A stretch of DNA of 64,000 nt, from the NCBI GenBank assembly GCA_020636025.1, contig JACJYQ010000003.1, positions 1 to 64,000 on the forward strand, read 5' to 3'. Origin of the DNA: Lewinellaceae bacterium. GTDB lineage: Bacteria; Bacteroidota; Bacteroidia; Chitinophagales; Saprospiraceae. Positions 8,857 through 17,388 of this stretch are shown here, piece after piece (position 1 is the stretch's first letter; every line of letters begins with the position of its first letter). The notes under the pieces were generated by a model, which was not told where the DNA came from, searched no databases, and saw only the letters and a list, made by a program, of their open reading frames with translations. Position numbers and translations under genes: made by a program.

Positions 8857-10191
8857 TTACTTCTTCGTTTTCAACACATCAAAAATGTATTGTCCAATCT
8901 CACGGCCATTGCGCAAACCTTCCTGGTTGCCGCGAGAATAGTGAATACCACCGTAAAGACGGCTCATACCAACCTGGTCAGCAGCTTCCCTGAAGGAGTT
9001 GAAGGAACGCGGATCAATGCCAAATTCCATTTCAGTAGAATCCGTGAAGGAGAAATTGTCGCCGAATACGTTTGTCAGTACGGTAGAGGCGGCTCCTGAA
9101 ATGGTACTGTGAGCACTGGTATGCTCAGGGAATGGAGGAGACTGAATAAGCGGAGTCCAGGCTGGGTCGATGTACTGGTTGATATATGATTCCGGACGAA
9201 TCAAATCGTATTTGTACTTGGCCGTCCAGGATGAAATAAAGCCATCAGCCAGGGCGCAGGCCACTTTGGCATAGGCTTCTGCAGACTGGATAATGCTGTA
9301 GTTTGCTTTGCGGCAAGCATGAGCAGTGATGTTCATCCAGTGTCCGCCAGGGCCGATTTTCTTTCTGGCGAAAGCAATGTGCCCGCTTACTTCCATAGCG
9401 AATGGATTATCGTCCCAGTACCAGGCAGTAGCAACTTCGTCTTCTCTTTTAGCATTTACAAAATCGTACACTTCCATGGCCTGTTTGTAAAAATCACTTC
9501 CTTTTTCGATGCTGAAATCAACCGGAGGACCTGCCATGAACTGTGACGCCGAATCAAGCACCCAGGTGCGGATGGTCATCCAGTATGGCTCCAGCGCATC
9601 TCCATAAGCCGGAGGAGTAGGGCGCCAGCGATCGGCAGCATCTACTTTGATCTCAAATTTTGGAGCGCTACGTGTTTGCGCATAATTGTCGGACTTAGAC
9701 CAGGTGATGATGTGTTGTGCAATGGCATCACCAAAGGCCATGGAGCGGTCATAAACCTCTCCTGGCATGTTCATAGCCTTGAAATCAGCAAACGTTTTTT
9801 CCTCGAGTTCTTCCACATCACCTTCTGAAAAGATGAGGGCTTTACCCACCGTCAGCAATGCGTTGATACTGGCAAGCGGGTAACAGTATTCCTTGCCAGC
9901 TTCTGGTTTTGGACAAGGTCCCAATCCGTTGACGTATTGAGTAATACTTTGATATTCAGGGAAGCCTGGCACCAAAGCTTCGTAACCGGCAATGGCAGAG
10001 TAGGCGTATATACGGGCAGCTACCGGAGGGGCAAAAATATCGTGGCGAATGATGTCAGTAATTCGTTTGATACCGGCGTGCATGAATTCGGGGTTGGTTG
10101 CTTTTTGCTGGTAATCCGTGCTGCTGTTGTTACAGGCAGGAAGCCAGAAAAGAAGCGAAAACGCAACACTTATCAGGATTTTGTTTTTCAT
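8857..10191 (-). CDS. vanadium-haloperoxidase-like (PAP2 superfamily) lipoprotein
   Basis: A 444-residue protein with a lipobox ending LPAC at C20, so it is probably lipid-anchored. The phosphate/vanadate-binding signature of the PAP2/haloperoxidase fold is present: a lysine near K325-K327 followed by R332-P333, then PFPEHTSAHSTISG (353-366, catalytic-type H361, replacing the commoner PSGH), then SRLYGGIH (410-417). The family includes vanadium bromo- and chloroperoxidases and acid phosphatases. Sequence alone does not separate them, but the length and motif spacing are closer to haloperoxidases. It is probably monocistronic. Confidence 0.85.
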   Translation of the reverse strand: MKNKILISVAFSLLFWLPACNNSSTDYQQKATNPEFMHAGIKRITDIIRHDIFAPPVAARIYAYSAIAGYEALVPGFPEYQSITQYVNGLGPCPKPEAGKEYCYPLASINALLTVGKALIFSEGDVEELEEKTFADFKAMNMPGEVYDRSMAFGDAIAQHIITWSKSDNYAQTRSAPKFEIKVDAADRWRPTPPAYGDALEPYWMTIRTWVLDSASQFMAGPPVDFSIEKGSDFYKQAMEVYDFVNAKREDEVATAWYWDDNPFAMEVSGHIAFARKKIGPGGHWMNITAHACRKANYSIIQSAEAYAKVACALADGFISSWTAKYKYDLIRPESYINQYIDPAWTPLIQSPPFPEHTSAHSTISGAASTVLTNVFGDNFSFTDSTEMEFGIDPRSFNSFREAADQVGMSRLYGGIHYSRGNQEGLRNGREIGQYIFDVLKTKK

Positions 10192-10287
10192 TGAAATGAA
10201 TGTTTATGGATATATAGTTTAGTTTGTAAGCAAAAATACCACAAAAGGTGGCTGAAACAGCTTAGAAATTCCTTAATCCGGGAGGAG

Positions 10288-10821
10288 CTAAAAATTTTTC
10301 CACATCATGCTTTCTACGGGTCTGGTAGTCTTTTGGTTGTATTTGGCGCCAGCTTTCTTGTTGTAGTAGTTTTCGATGTGACCCTCTACCATGAAATATA
10401 TCAACTGGCCAATGGGCATACCGGCATAAACACGCACTGGTTGTACACAGGATATTTCCAGTGTCCAGGTATTACAAAATCCTACATCTCCTTTACCGGC
10501 AGTGGCATGAATATCAATACCCAGACGGCCCACGCTGCTCTTGCCTTCCAGAAAAGGAACGGAGTTGTGTGTTTCAGTATATTCCTCTGTAACGCCCAGG
10601 TATAAGGTGCCGGGTTTTAACACAAAGCCTTCCTCCGGTATATCAATAGGCACAATTTTGTTGTGCTTCTTCGCATCCAGCTCTGCATTTTCATAAACAG
10701 CCAGGTGTCGCCCCAAATGCACATCATAGGAGTTGGTTCCCAGACATTCCTTTACAAATGGTTCTATAACGATTTCGCCGCTTTCGATGGATTCAAGAAT
10801 TTTTTTATCGCTGAGTATCAT
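10288..10821 (-). CDS. dcd: dCTP deaminase
   Basis: A 177-residue enzyme converting dCTP to dUTP for thymidylate synthesis. The conserved block GKSSVGRLGIDIHATAGKGD (93-112) and the catalytic Glu in WTLEIS (E122) are intact, with SYDVHLG near residue 31. The length matches the deaminase-only type. I see no feature that decides between this and the bifunctional dCTP deaminase/dUTPase. A divergent CoA-binding gene starts 147 bp away. Confidence 0.95.
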   Translation of the reverse strand: MILSDKKILESIESGEIVIEPFVKECLGTNSYDVHLGRHLAVYENAELDAKKHNKIVPIDIPEEGFVLKPGTLYLGVTEEYTETHNSVPFLEGKSSVGRLGIDIHATAGKGDVGFCNTWTLEISCVQPVRVYAGMPIGQLIYFMVEGHIENYYNKKAGAKYNQKTTRPVESMMWKNF

Positions 10822-10859
10822 AAATATTTAATGAAATCTTGGGTGTATCAAAAAGTCCG

Positions 10860-10867
10860 CAAAATTA
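10860..10867 (-). promoter_or_regulatory. -7 promoter element for dcd
   Basis: On the minus strand this reads TAATTTTG, matching TANNTTTG, 39 bp upstream of the dcd start. The position 19 bp further upstream reads TCTG, one base off the TTTG -33 element. Confidence 0.45.
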
Positions 10868-10967
10868 CCCCAAGCGGGCAGAAATTCAGATTTCCTCATA
10901 ACTTTTCAGGCGATCATCTGTTTTTGATGCCTATATCCGCTTTATTTCTACAGAGGGCGTTTCCAAA

Positions 10968-11327
10968 ATGAAAAAAACACTTGTATTAGGAGCAACAACC
11001 AACCCGGCCAGATATGCCTATCTGGCGGTAGAGCGCTTGCAGCAATATGGTCACGAAGTGGTGCCGGTGGGGATCAAAAACGGTGAAGTGTTCGGATTGC
11101 CCATTCTGCATGGACAACCTTCCTTTTCAGACATAGATACCATAACACTTTATCTGGGCGCTCCCAGGCAAAAAGAGTACTATGATTATATTCTCTCACT
11201 AAAACCGAAGCGGATAATCTTTAACCCAGGAACTGAAAACCCGGAATTGGCTCGACTGGCTCAACAACACGGAATTGATCCGGTAGAAGGTTGCACATTG
11301 GTAATGCTCTCAGTTGGTACATACTGA
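10968..11327 (+). CDS. CoA-binding (Rossmann) domain protein
   Basis: A 119-residue single-domain protein of the CoA_binding_2 family (PF13380). The N-terminal nucleotide loop is LGATTNPARYAYLA, and a PKRIIFNPGTENPEL segment and a cysteine in EGCTLVMLS near the end follow family pattern. These small proteins bind CoA or related nucleotides; no reaction is established. The gene ends 36 bp before the GHMP kinase ATG, but a promoter-like element lies between them. Confidence 0.85.
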   Translation: MKKTLVLGATTNPARYAYLAVERLQQYGHEVVPVGIKNGEVFGLPILHGQPSFSDIDTITLYLGAPRQKEYYDYILSLKPKRIIFNPGTENPELARLAQQHGIDPVEGCTLVMLSVGTY

Positions 11328-11328
11328 T

Positions 11329-11336
11329 TATATTTG
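11329..11336 (+). promoter_or_regulatory. -7 promoter element for the GYDIA kinase gene
   Basis: TATATTTG, an exact TANNTTTG match, lies 27 bp before the ATG at 11364 and just after the CoA-binding gene's stop. It overlaps the TTG at 11334, arguing that this TTG is not the start. No good -33 box is seen at 19-bp spacing. Confidence 0.5.
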
Positions 11337-11363
11337 TCGCATGACTTTTGTCATGCCTTAACC

Positions 11364-12302
11364 ATGCCACAATCCACCATATTTGAAACCCGGGCAAACG
11401 GGAAACTGTTGCTTTCAGGTGAATACTTCGTTCTCGACGGAGCTACGGCCCTGGCTATGCCGGTGCGCTTTGGACAAACATTGCAAGTGAGTACTCTCGA
11501 CAAGTCGTCTGAACTGATCTGGGAAAGCAGAGAGCTGGATTCGTCGATCTGGTTTGAGGCCATTTATGAATTACCGTACCTGGGTGTGGTTGAATGCCTG
11601 GACCGCAGTGTTGCCGAAATGCTGGCATCCATCATCCGTGATTGTCAGCGGCAAAACCCGCAGTTTTTGGCCGGCAAAGAGGGTGTCCAAGTAAGTACGG
11701 TGTGCGATTTTCCGCGTTCCTGGGGACTTGGAACCAGCAGCACCATCATAGCCGCCATGGCACGTTGGGCCGGGGTGGATCCTTACCCGGTTTTGCAACA
11801 TACCCTGGGTGGCTCCGGCTATGATATTGCCTGTGCCTATGCAGATTCCCAAGTGTTGTATAAGTTGGAAGAAGGGAAACCGGTCATTCGTCATGTGGTG
11901 TTTGAACCTGCCTTTTCTGATAAATTGTATTTCGTTTTTCTGAATAAAAAACAGAACTCCAGGGAAGGCATAGCTCGATACCGGGAAAAGGCAAGGGACA
12001 ACGCGGGTCTCATTCCAGAAATTTCAAGATTATCCGAGCAAATGCTCAATGCCGATCGGCTGGATGAGTTTGAGCATTATATGCTTGAGCACGAAAATAC
12101 GATCGGGAAAGCCCTGGACCTGCAACCGGTGAAAGCCAGGCTCTTCCTGGATTATTGGGGTGAAATAAAAAGCCTGGGTGCCTGGGGAGGAGATTTTGTG
12201 ATGGCTACGAGTAATAAAACCCCTGAAGAAACCATTAAGTACTTTGTCGACAAGGGCTTCCAGTCGGTGCTTCGCTGGGAAGAAATGGCCCTTTCCACTT
12301 AA
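11364..12302 (+). CDS. GYDIA-family GHMP kinase
   Basis: A 312-residue GHMP-superfamily protein: N-terminal ANGKLLLSGEYFVLDGATALAMP, the ATP-binding glycine/serine loop RSWGLGTSST (about residue 115), and the diagnostic GGSGYDIACA that names this Bacteroidota family. Related enzymes phosphorylate mevalonate-pathway intermediates, and the family is often considered a mevalonate or phosphomevalonate kinase candidate, but the substrate is not established. The start is ATG 11364; the TTG at 11334 is in frame but overlaps the promoter. The dipeptidase gene follows 11 bp downstream and is probably cotranscribed. Confidence 0.85.
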   Translation: MPQSTIFETRANGKLLLSGEYFVLDGATALAMPVRFGQTLQVSTLDKSSELIWESRELDSSIWFEAIYELPYLGVVECLDRSVAEMLASIIRDCQRQNPQFLAGKEGVQVSTVCDFPRSWGLGTSSTIIAAMARWAGVDPYPVLQHTLGGSGYDIACAYADSQVLYKLEEGKPVIRHVVFEPAFSDKLYFVFLNKKQNSREGIARYREKARDNAGLIPEISRLSEQMLNADRLDEFEHYMLEHENTIGKALDLQPVKARLFLDYWGEIKSLGAWGGDFVMATSNKTPEETIKYFVDKGFQSVLRWEEMALST

Positions 12303-12313
12303 TTCCTTGCAAT

Positions 12314-12982
12314 ATGAATAAACTATATCTTCTTATAAGTGCCTTTCTTATTTCCCTCGGGTTGTCCGCACAGGATTTTGAAATGGCAGAAGGCATGGGC
12401 AGTGAAGATGCGCGACCTTTGGTTTCCATCCCGGATGCAAAAGGTTTTGAGGATGTCCAGGCGCTGGATCCTACCATTTTACTGGATATTCGGTATGCCA
12501 CTGAAAACAACTTTACCAAATCAAAAATTTACGATTGTCCCCGCTGTTTGTTGAGAACCGAAGCTGCTGAAGCGCTGGTGAAAGCGAATAGAATGTTGAA
12601 GAGCAAAGGTCTCGCATTCAAGGTATACGATTGCTATCGGCCAAAGCCCTACCAGCAGAGACTATGGGACAAGGTGCCTGATCCAAACTATGTGGCTCCA
12701 CCAGCGAAAGGATCCATGCACAGCCGCGGCGCTGCTGTGGATATTACGCTTGTAGACGCTCATGGTAAAGAACTAAACATGGGTACAGGATATGATTTTT
12801 TTGGACCGGAAGCACATTCGGATTATATGGAACTGCCGGTTGAAGTGTTGAAAAACCGGAAACTGCTACGTGAAACGCTGGAGGCAGTTGGTTTTAAAGG
12901 GATCAGGACCGAATGGTGGCATTTTTCATATCGCCTGAAAACTTACTCATTGGCTGATTATATCTGGTCTTGCGAAAAGTAA
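12314..12982 (+). CDS. D-alanyl-D-alanine dipeptidase (VanX/DdpX-like, M15D)
   Basis: A 222-residue exported zinc peptidase (signal residues 1-19). The M15D ligands are all present: H136 and D143 in SMHSRGAAVD, and E200/H203 in EWWH; the transition-state arginine is probably R109 in DCYRPKPY. It would cleave D-Ala-D-Ala in the periplasm, for cell-wall dipeptide recycling; no vancomycin-resistance genes accompany it. The last 32 bp before the stop (12948-12979) recur at 14334-14365, so the present 3' end may have been rebuilt by an insertion. The stop codon directly abuts a palindromic element. Confidence 0.9.
   Translation: MNKLYLLISAFLISLGLSAQDFEMAEGMGSEDARPLVSIPDAKGFEDVQALDPTILLDIRYATENNFTKSKIYDCPRCLLRTEAAEALVKANRMLKSKGLAFKVYDCYRPKPYQQRLWDKVPDPNYVAPPAKGSMHSRGAAVDITLVDAHGKELNMGTGYDFFGPEAHSDYMELPVEVLKNRKLLRETLEAVGFKGIRTEWWHFSYRLKTYSLADYIWSCEK
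12948..12979 (+). repeat. left copy of 32-bp direct repeat (dipeptidase gene 3' end)
   Basis: CATTGGCTGATTATATCTGG followed by TCT and TGCGAAAAG. It encodes the dipeptidase C-terminus LADYIWSCEK. The copy at 14334-14365 differs at only two of 32 positions. Confidence 0.85.
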
Positions 12983-13190
12983 TTTTCGCCGCACGTGGTG
13001 TTGTTTCCGCAGGATCACCACGCGCATACGGCAACGTGAGTAGTCCAATTATGATACGATTTTAAGTGTTGGGTCAAATCCAACATTTAGGTTTTAAACT
13101 ACATCAATGCCACTTCAACTATTTGCATAGCATCCCGCGTTGGTACTTGCTCTTGGTGTTCCTGCAGAAACACTAAGAGCGGCGAAAAAA
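12983..13190. repeat. paired inverted palindromes (REP/BIME-like), copies A and B
   Basis: The outer ends TTTTCGCCGC (12983-12992) and GCGGCGAAAA (13179-13188) form a perfect 10-bp inverted repeat. Next to each lies an imperfect palindrome: 12991-13025 (GCACGTGGTG ... CACCACGCGC) and 13149-13180 (GCTCTTGGTGTT ... AACACTAAGAGC). The two palindromes share TCCTGC-GAAACA in the loop when read from their GGCGAAAA ends. A small GTTGG...CCAAC hairpin sits between at 13067-13085. The element starts at the base after the dipeptidase stop. Relatives lie at 34481-34634 and 40782-40818. Confidence 0.7.
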
Positions 13191-13222
13191 AATAGTTGGC
13201 TGCAACCCAAAAAATTAAGACA

Positions 13223-14296
13223 ATGGCCCTACTGAATAAATATTGCATGTTCGTAATCCTTTCATTAATTATTTCCTGTACTGGTCAAGGTAATCAGAAG
13301 AAGAATGATGCAAATTCCATAACCATAAATCCAGATATTGGTGAAACCAAGTTTCCGCTTCCAGAAAATGGTTTTTATTGTGGGTTGTTGGATAGTAAAG
13401 GAAATCTATGGTTCGGAAGTCGTGGAAATGGAGTTTTTAAATTAGAAGGAAATTCATATTTAAACTACACTAAAGAAAAAGAGCTGTGTAGTGATGATAT
13501 AACCTGTATATCAGAGGATAAAAAAGGAAATTTATGGTTTGGAACTACAAATGGAGTTTGTAGATTTAACGGAAAAGACTTTGAAAGTATTGAAATCCCC
13601 CAAAGTGAAACTTCTAGCGTTTGGCTTGATAAAGTTTATCCAATAGTTAACCCAAATCAAGTAATGTCAATTTTAGAAGATAAAGAAGGCAATCTATGGT
13701 TCGGTACTAATGGAGCAGGAGTATATCGTTATGACGGAGAATCATTTACACAACACCTTTCAAAAATTGGTAAGATTTATGAGGATGGACAACAACATAA
13801 TATCGTCCTTAGCATAGTAGAAGACTTAAAAGGCAAGCTATGGTTCACTTCTTTAAGTCACGGTGGCGTTAGCGTTTATGATGGAAAAGAATTTAAACAT
13901 TACACAAATGAATTAAGCGATGATTTTATCCGAATAGCTTATTGTGATAGTAAGGGAAATATCTTAATAGGAACGCATGGCAATCATAATGGCGGACTTG
14001 ACCTATACGATTGGAAGAATTTTAAAACATTTTATAAAACTAATGACGGTCTTTCAACCAACAATGTACGATCGATATTTGAAGACAATGAAGGCCAATT
14101 TTGGATTGGAAGCGGGAATAGTCCACTCAGTATATTTAATGGAAAAAATTTTAGGGTCTTTAAAGGAAATGAAGGTCAAGAGTACGATAGAATAATATTT
14201 ATCCTTGAAGATGCTAAACACAACATTTGGTTTGGGAATAAAAATGGTCTTTGGAAATTCGATGGCAAGAATGTGGTCGAAATGACTCAGGCTTAA
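13223..14296 (+). CDS. lipoprotein with seven two-component-regulator propeller repeats
   Basis: A 357-residue protein. ATG 13223 is chosen over the in-frame TTG at 13196 because a lipoprotein signal follows directly (VILSLIISC, lipid-attached Cys near residue 19). Seven repeats of the form GNLWFGTxGxGVxxYDG (Reg_prop, PF07494) fill the protein, enough to close a beta-propeller. In two-component hybrids this domain is an extracellular sensor; here there is no kinase, so it is a free sensor-like propeller or a fragment. Codons are clearly more A/T-rich than the flanking genes, and the gene lies inside a segment bounded by a 32-bp direct repeat, both signs of transfer. Confidence 0.85.
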   Translation: MALLNKYCMFVILSLIISCTGQGNQKKNDANSITINPDIGETKFPLPENGFYCGLLDSKGNLWFGSRGNGVFKLEGNSYLNYTKEKELCSDDITCISEDKKGNLWFGTTNGVCRFNGKDFESIEIPQSETSSVWLDKVYPIVNPNQVMSILEDKEGNLWFGTNGAGVYRYDGESFTQHLSKIGKIYEDGQQHNIVLSIVEDLKGKLWFTSLSHGGVSVYDGKEFKHYTNELSDDFIRIAYCDSKGNILIGTHGNHNGGLDLYDWKNFKTFYKTNDGLSTNNVRSIFEDNEGQFWIGSGNSPLSIFNGKNFRVFKGNEGQEYDRIIFILEDAKHNIWFGNKNGLWKFDGKNVVEMTQA

Positions 14297-14333
14297 AAAA
14301 GAAAATAGCACGCGCGGCGACGGGGAGCCTATC

Positions 14334-14365
14334 CATTGGCTGATTATATCTGGCCATGCGAAAAG
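14334..14365 (+). repeat. right copy of 32-bp direct repeat (dipeptidase gene 3' end)
   Basis: CATTGGCTGATTATATCTGG followed by CCA and TGCGAAAAG, 30 of 32 positions identical to 12948-12979. It encodes no gene here and lies 11 bp from the end of the next gene. Just upstream, GCACGCGCGGCGACGGGG (14309-14326) resembles a decayed end of the GGCGAAAA palindromes. Confidence 0.85.
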
Positions 14366-14376
14366 CGAGTACAGAT

Positions 14377-14697
14377 TTATTCTGCCAGCAACTCACTTAA
14401 AAGTTCTGCTTCGGCGGCAAGCTCAGGGCATTTAAGTGGCAATACAGCCTCCATAGCTTGCTTGTCTTCAGCTTTCATGCGTAGTTCGGAAATGCATTTT
14501 CTTGCCTTCATAAACGCCTGCTGAATGGCTTCGAAATCAATATTTTCTTCTTTTGCAGCCGCTTCCTTGTTCAGTGTAAGCAGCTGGTTTGAGCAGTTAC
14601 AGACAGCAACGGCCATTTTCTCCGCTTTGGATTTGGGGTCTTCGTTTTGGCAGGAGAAGAGTAGGAAGGAGAGCAGCAAAATTATTCCAGTTCGCAT
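14377..14697 (-). CDS. small lipoprotein, unknown function
   Basis: A 106-residue protein. The ATG at 14697 gives MRTGIILLLSFLLFSC, a compact lipoprotein signal with the lipid-attached Cys at position 16; the TTG at 14721 would lengthen it without need. The mature part is helical and carries three more cysteines (VCNCSNQ, RKCISE, LKCPEL). I do not recognise the family beyond noting that short cysteine-bearing lipoproteins of this kind are common in Bacteroidota. It follows the GNAT gene by 30 bp on the same strand. Confidence 0.7.
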   Translation of the reverse strand: MRTGIILLLSFLLFSCQNEDPKSKAEKMAVAVCNCSNQLLTLNKEAAAKEENIDFEAIQQAFMKARKCISELRMKAEDKQAMEAVLPLKCPELAAEAELLSELLAE

Positions 14698-14727
14698 GAA
14701 TTTTAGTTTAGTTGTGTTCAATCTATA

Positions 14728-15183
14728 TTATAACCGGATTTCCATCTGAATATTGGCTCTGATAAATTCGTCGCTATCTAGCGGGACGCAACGAAAGCCC
14801 AGTTTGAAGTACAGGTTTATTGCCTGATATGCTTTTGTATTCGACAAGAGGAAAACGCGCCTGGCTCCCAGCTCTTTCGCACGTTCCAGCGCAGCAATTC
14901 CCAATTGTTCCCCGATTTTAAGTCCGCGAGCAGATTCTGCTACCGTCATTTTCGCCAGTTCAAGTACCCCATCTCCAAATGGTTGTAGTGCTACCGTACC
15001 GATGATCTCTTCGTCTTTCTTTGCCAACAAAACAGCGCCTCCGTCGTTGATGAAGTACTTTTCCGGATAATCGAGCGTATCCAGATCAATCTGTTCCACT
15101 TCAAAATCGCGGGATATCCAGGCGATGTTCAGATCTTTCCAGGCTTGCTGGTATTGGGGCGCCCAATCGATGATTTGGACCAT
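14728..15183 (-). CDS. GNAT-family N-acetyltransferase
   Basis: A 151-residue single-domain acetyltransferase. The acetyl-CoA pyrophosphate loop is RGLKIG (about residues 85-90) after the beta-4 strand ELAKMTVAESA, followed by FLLSNTKAYQAINLYFKLGF, the usual end of the fold. The substrate cannot be told. It may be cotranscribed with the small lipoprotein. The 128-bp region upstream is an AATCTGCG-rich inverted repeat. Confidence 0.88.
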   Translation of the reverse strand: MVQIIDWAPQYQQAWKDLNIAWISRDFEVEQIDLDTLDYPEKYFINDGGAVLLAKKDEEIIGTVALQPFGDGVLELAKMTVAESARGLKIGEQLGIAALERAKELGARRVFLLSNTKAYQAINLYFKLGFRCVPLDSDEFIRANIQMEIRL

Positions 15184-15215
15184 GGTTTATGAGCTTTGTA
15201 AAGAGAGTTTGAGCC

Positions 15216-15300
15216 GGGTATAATGTCTCGCAGATTCTACACAGAAAAATCTGCGTGAAATCTGCGAAAAAAATCTGCGTAGAATCTGTGCGAAATAAAA
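15216..15300. repeat. ATCTGCG-word inverted repeat between two minus-strand genes
   Basis: CGCAGATTCTACACAG at 15229-15244 is answered by CTGCGTAGAATCTGTG at 15276-15291, with AAATCTGCG words between. It is one of the window's intergenic inverted repeats built from short repeated words. Confidence 0.6.
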
Positions 15301-15311
15301 ACAATGCGGGA

Positions 15312-16106
15312 TTATTCTTCAGAAGTCACTTGTTGCTCACCATGTCCATTCTCCACTTCTTTTTCATCCGGCAATGACAACCAGAAATTATTAATCCCTT
15401 CACCCTGGATCAGACATATTTCCTGAGCATTCAGTAGTTCAAGCAGCGCCAGAAAAGTCACCACAGCATGTATGCGGTTTTCAAGGGTGAAAAACAACTC
15501 TTCAAAATCCTTCTTTTCACCGGGTTTCAATTGGGTAAAAATGTACGCCCGCTGATCCTGAATGCTGTAATTGAAATTATACACCGTGTGAACGCGCTTG
15601 GCTTTTTTCTCCTCTTCAAAACGAGACACTAGTCGCTCAAAAACCCGCAGCAACTTGTATAGCGTAACGGATTCCATTTCCGCTTCCGCCAGTGCGTGTT
15701 CCGCCAGTTTCTTCAACTCCTGAGATGCGTATCCTCGAGGACTCATAAAAGCCCTCACTTCCTCGAGACGTCGCAAATCTTCGAGTACGCTTTTGTAGCG
15801 TTTGTATTCCAGCAAACGCTCCACCAATTCATGTCGCGGATCAATTTCATTGCCTTCGTCATCCACCTGCTTACGGGGCAGCAACAATTTGGCCTTAATC
15901 CGCATAAGGGTGGCGGCTACCACAATAAACTCGGATGCCAGGTCTACATTCAGGGACTCCATGTGCTGAATGTAAGCCAGAAAATCATCCGTGATCTTGG
16001 CAATCGGAATGTTGTAAATATCCAACTCGTCCCGCTCAATGAAGAACAGCAGCAGGTCGAATGGCCCTTCGAAAACGGGCAGTTTTATGGTAAATGTTTC
16101 TGACAC
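15312..16106 (-). CDS. scpA: segregation and condensation protein A
   Basis: A 264-residue kleisin subunit that bridges SMC with ScpB in chromosome condensation. The N-terminus FTIKLPVFEGPFDLLLFFIERDELDIYNIPIAKITDDFL is diagnostic; a winged-helix-like C-terminus follows. The start is GTG at 16106, immediately after the purD stop codon (TAA then GTG with no gap), so translation is probably coupled. No scpB or smc is in the window. The tail EKEVENGHGEQQVTSEE is acidic. Confidence 0.95.
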   Translation of the reverse strand: MSETFTIKLPVFEGPFDLLLFFIERDELDIYNIPIAKITDDFLAYIQHMESLNVDLASEFIVVAATLMRIKAKLLLPRKQVDDEGNEIDPRHELVERLLEYKRYKSVLEDLRRLEEVRAFMSPRGYASQELKKLAEHALAEAEMESVTLYKLLRVFERLVSRFEEEKKAKRVHTVYNFNYSIQDQRAYIFTQLKPGEKKDFEELFFTLENRIHAVVTFLALLELLNAQEICLIQGEGINNFWLSLPDEKEVENGHGEQQVTSEE

Positions 16107-17384
16107 TTAAGCTCCCAGGTCTTTTCCGATGTCCCGGCGGTAATTTTTTCCTTCAAAGTCAATGACTTTCGCATTGCGCTTCGATTTTTTTACAGCCGCC
16201 TGAATGTCTTTTCCGTAACTGGTGATGGCAATCACACGGCCTCCGGCGGTGAGTGTTTTCCCGCCTTTTTCGCTGGTCCCGGCGTGGAACAAGATACTGC
16301 CTTTCACTTTATCCAGACCGCTAATTTCTTTTCCTTTTTCATAGCTATCTGGATAACCACCGCTTACCAACACCACCGTTGCCGCACTGCGCTTGTCGCT
16401 TCTGATCTTTACCCTGCCCAAAGTGCCGCGAGCGCAATTGTCGAGCAGAGTGACCAGATCGTTTTTCAAGCGAGGAAATACAACCTCCGTTTCGGGATCG
16501 CCCATGCGACAGTTGTATTCAATGACATAAGGTTCGTTATTGACTTTTATTAACCCTATGAAAATGAATCCTTTGTAAGGCAACTTCTCCTTTCTAAGTC
16601 CATTAACAGTCGGCTTGATCACGCGCTCTTCTACCATTTGCCACATAGTTTCATCCACAAATGCAACTGGGCTTACGGCGCCCATTCCCCCGGTATTTAA
16701 ACCGGTGTCGCCTTCTCCAATCCGCTTGTAATCTTTTGCTTCGGGTAAGATGCGATATGTTTTTCCATCGGTGAGGATAAACACGCTGAATTCAATTCCG
16801 GAAAGAAATTCCTCCACGACTATCCGGTGTCCCGAGCTGCCAAATTTCCCTCCAAGCATTTCCCGAAACTCTTTTTCGGCATCTTCATAGCTTTCGCAAA
16901 TGACTACGCCTTTGCCAGCAGCGAGTCCATCAGCTTTCAATACAATAGGAAGCTTGTGCTGACGCAAATATTCCAGTCCGCTTTCAAGGGTATCAGCAGT
17001 GAATTCCTGGTAAGCCGCAGTCGGTATTTTATGGCGCTGCATAAATTTTTTACTCCAGGCTTTGCTGCCTTCCAGCATAGCGCCTGCCTGAGACGGACCA
17101 ACAAATGGAATGTCTTTCAAGGTGTCTTTTGATTGAAAATAATCCCAAATTCCCCGAACAAGTGGTTCTTCAGGGCCTACTACAACCATGTTGACATGGT
17201 GGCCCAACACAAATTTTTCCACGGCTGGGAAATCAAGCGGATCCAGGGCTACATTTTCGCCACATTCGCCAGTACCTGCATTTCCGGGTGCGATGAATAA
17301 TTTTTCACAACGGGGGCTGCGGGAAAGCTTCCAGGCGAATGTGTGTTCGCGACCGCCGCTCCCCAATAGAAGGATTCGTTTCAT
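16107..17384 (-). CDS. purD: phosphoribosylamine-glycine ligase
   Basis: A 425-residue ATP-grasp enzyme of de novo purine synthesis (phosphoribosylamine + glycine + ATP to GAR). The start MKRILLLGSGGREH at 17384 fits the family; a longer in-frame start adds six residues. Visible motifs: GNAGTGECGENV, VGPEEPLVRG, LKADGLAAGKGVVIC (ATP-grasp), GFIFIGLIKV, EYNCRMGDPETEVVFPR. It lies 4 bp after the thiolase gene and abuts scpA, so the three probably form an operon. Confidence 0.96.
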   Translation of the reverse strand: MKRILLLGSGGREHTFAWKLSRSPRCEKLFIAPGNAGTGECGENVALDPLDFPAVEKFVLGHHVNMVVVGPEEPLVRGIWDYFQSKDTLKDIPFVGPSQAGAMLEGSKAWSKKFMQRHKIPTAAYQEFTADTLESGLEYLRQHKLPIVLKADGLAAGKGVVICESYEDAEKEFREMLGGKFGSSGHRIVVEEFLSGIEFSVFILTDGKTYRILPEAKDYKRIGEGDTGLNTGGMGAVSPVAFVDETMWQMVEERVIKPTVNGLRKEKLPYKGFIFIGLIKVNNEPYVIEYNCRMGDPETEVVFPRLKNDLVTLLDNCARGTLGRVKIRSDKRSAATVVLVSGGYPDSYEKGKEISGLDKVKGSILFHAGTSEKGGKTLTAGGRVIAITSYGKDIQAAVKKSKRNAKVIDFEGKNYRRDIGKDLGA

Positions 17385-17388
17385 TAAA

